Positions 62,307-64,000 of a stretch of 64,000 bases of DNA are shown piece by piece; positions within the stretch are counted from its first letter, which is position 1; each line of letters begins with the position of its first letter. The stretch comes from Bacteroidota bacterium (GTDB lineage Bacteria > Bacteroidota > Bacteroidia > SXHM01): NCBI GenBank assembly GCA_947479755.1, contig CANKAM010000002.1, positions 101,324 to 165,323 on the forward strand, in the 5' to 3' direction. The notes under the pieces are model-generated. The model saw only the letters and a program-made list of their open reading frames with translations, made no database searches and was not told where the DNA came from. Position numbers and translations under genes: made by a program.

Positions 62307-63575
62307 TTAGTTTTTTAAAAGTGAAATTCCAATGCCGCAATTTAAACATTTTTTATTGTTACAGTATTCGTTTTTCAGTTCGAGGAGGCTTTGTGTGTTT
62401 GCAGCATTTAGTGGTTTTATTCCCAGTTGAATAAAATTTTCAATGATGTTATTCTTTTCAGATTTGAGTTGTTCCAGCAATGAAACGGCTTTGTCTTTGT
62501 AGTCTTCAATCCCGCGGTAGTCAGCATAAACAAACATAAACGGAACAACCGTATTGATAATGATATTGTCAATGGCAACGTTTCCAAGTTTCTTATTTTT
62601 AGAAGGGGAAACAGTATCAAATGTGTAATGTGTATTCCAGTATTCTGAGGATTCAGCGCTGAGTAATTTTCTCATGTCATGAATAGTTGCTGCTTCCATT
62701 ACTTTTGAGAACATGCCTGAAGAGTGGTGAATAAGTGAAGCCAGCTGTGCAATTCGTATTGTAGGAAAGTTGACAGGACGAAGACGAAGAAATTTCCAGA
62801 GATGACCTTCAATTGGCAGAAGCGAGAATTTTTTTTGAAGAAATTGATATTCTTTTTTTAGTTGATTCGGGTATTCGTCTTTTAATTGTTTTTCTAGCAA
62901 ACCTGATTGCCCGAATAAAAGCGCTTCCACCTGAAACAGACTGCTCTTGTGTTTGCCGAGAAAGGAGTTGGGTGCTGATTTTGCGAGCAATTCAAAAGGA
63001 ACTGCGTTTACTTTCATCCCGAAATTGCGGGCAAGGTGGATGTAAAATGTTTCTTCGAGGTTGTTTTTGTTCAGCTCAAGCAGCGAGGAAATTGTTTTTG
63101 CTTTTCGCTGCAGACGCTCAATTAATAAACGCTCTAACCAATTGTTCAGTGAAAATGACGAAACAGTGTTCAACTGATTGGCACATGGAACCCATTGCTT
63201 TGCAGTCATCAAGGCTGTATATCTGCTGAGCAGATTTTCATCAATCAGTGTTTTCAGTTCTGCTGTGGCAACGGGTTTTCCGGTGTGTGAAATATCTTCA
63301 TCGTTTTCATAAACGAGATGCAGAATCAGGTTGCTGTAATTATCGTTGTTGATATGAGCGTGCTTTCTCCAGTCACTGGATTTGAGGTGTAGTTCAATGT
63401 TGCCTGCCCAGGTTGTGTTTCCGATTTTGAGTCGTGCGTTGAAGAAGTCAGGGCCTGCATCCTGATTGTGTTCACCTGTTTTAATAATCTGAATAGGCTC
63501 GCCTTCCAGCGTTTTTAAACCGGAAAGATTAAATGCTTTATATTTCCAAACGAAGTGGAGGAAATCTTCGGTCAT
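62307..63575 (-). CDS. DUF2851 family protein
   Basis: EDFLHFVWKYKAFN; GPDFFNARLKIGNTTWAGNIELHLKSSDWRKHAH. Confidence 0.9.
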   Translation of the reverse strand: MTEDFLHFVWKYKAFNLSGLKTLEGEPIQIIKTGEHNQDAGPDFFNARLKIGNTTWAGNIELHLKSSDWRKHAHINNDNYSNLILHLVYENDEDISHTGKPVATAELKTLIDENLLSRYTALMTAKQWVPCANQLNTVSSFSLNNWLERLLIERLQRKAKTISSLLELNKNNLEETFYIHLARNFGMKVNAVPFELLAKSAPNSFLGKHKSSLFQVEALLFGQSGLLEKQLKDEYPNQLKKEYQFLQKKFSLLPIEGHLWKFLRLRPVNFPTIRIAQLASLIHHSSGMFSKVMEAATIHDMRKLLSAESSEYWNTHYTFDTVSPSKNKKLGNVAIDNIIINTVVPFMFVYADYRGIEDYKDKAVSLLEQLKSEKNNIIENFIQLGIKPLNAANTQSLLELKNEYCNNKKCLNCGIGISLLKN

Positions 63576-63580
63576 TTTGT

Positions 63581-64000
63581 TTAGTGGACTAAGGTCACTG
63601 TTCCCACATAATCCTGTATGCGGTTCAGTTTATCGCGCACGTAAACACGCCATACATAGACATCGGGCATGGCATAGATTTCTGATTCGCGGACTTTTCC
63701 GTTCCAGCCAATTAAGGGGTCAAAGCTCGTGAACACCTGATTGCCTGAGCGGCTGAAAACTCTTAATTCATAATCGCGCCAGCCAATTCCTTTAGGGAGA
63801 AAAATATCGTTTACGCCATCATTGTTTGGTGAAAAAGCATTGGGAACGTAGATGGTGAAGGACGGTGTTATAATTACGGTGTGGCTCACGGTATCGCTGC
63901 AACCAAACTGATTGAATATCTCGAGCACAACGGTAAACCTTCCCGTATCGGGGAAATTGTAAACGGGGTTTTGTGTATCAGAGCTGTCGCCTGTTCCGAA
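63581..64000 (-). CDS. C-terminal part of a PKD-domain protein with T9SS type B (CHU_C/gliding motility-associated) sorting domain; truncated by window edge
   Basis: IYVPNAFSPNNDGVNDIFLP...YELRVFSRSGNQVF...GWNGKV; frame stays open to 64000. Confidence 0.9.
   Translation of the reverse strand, partial: FGTGDSSDTQNPVYNFPDTGRFTVVLEIFNQFGCSDTVSHTVIITPSFTIYVPNAFSPNNDGVNDIFLPKGIGWRDYELRVFSRSGNQVFTSFDPLIGWNGKVRESEIYAMPDVYVWRVYVRDKLNRIQDYVGTVTLVH

Overview
This 64-kb window is a Bacteroidota chromosome segment, judged from its type IX secretion genes, T9SS C-terminal sorting domains and TAnnTTTG-type promoters. Most of it is ordinary housekeeping: PBP1A, ruvA, queA-truB-uppP-DUF3098-ftsX, ispF, murF, a two-component system, ppx/ppk1/sixA, ctaA, an acyl-CoA dehydrogenase and apt. 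It also carries core T9SS/gliding genes: sprA, porV-porU, and a porP/sprF-like gene with gldJ. The least-explained structures are two intergenic tandem arrays. One has a strict 42-bp period with a palindromic core (13672-14091). The other has a strict 21-bp period with phased T-tracts (36693-37007) and runs into the promoter region of an unrecognised 321-aa gene with its own terminator. The sequences differ, but both keep a 21-bp (two helical turns, seven codons) register, so both strands stay open and yield doubtful ORFs. Other observations are 7-bp and 8-bp tandem repeats inside signal-peptide codons, a scoA/scoB pair split by an opposite-strand membrane-protein gene, and several families of dispersed palindromic repeats. 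No rRNA, tRNA, credible CRISPR/cas, transposase or prophage was recognised. All calls come from reading the sequence and ORF translations; no database search was run.
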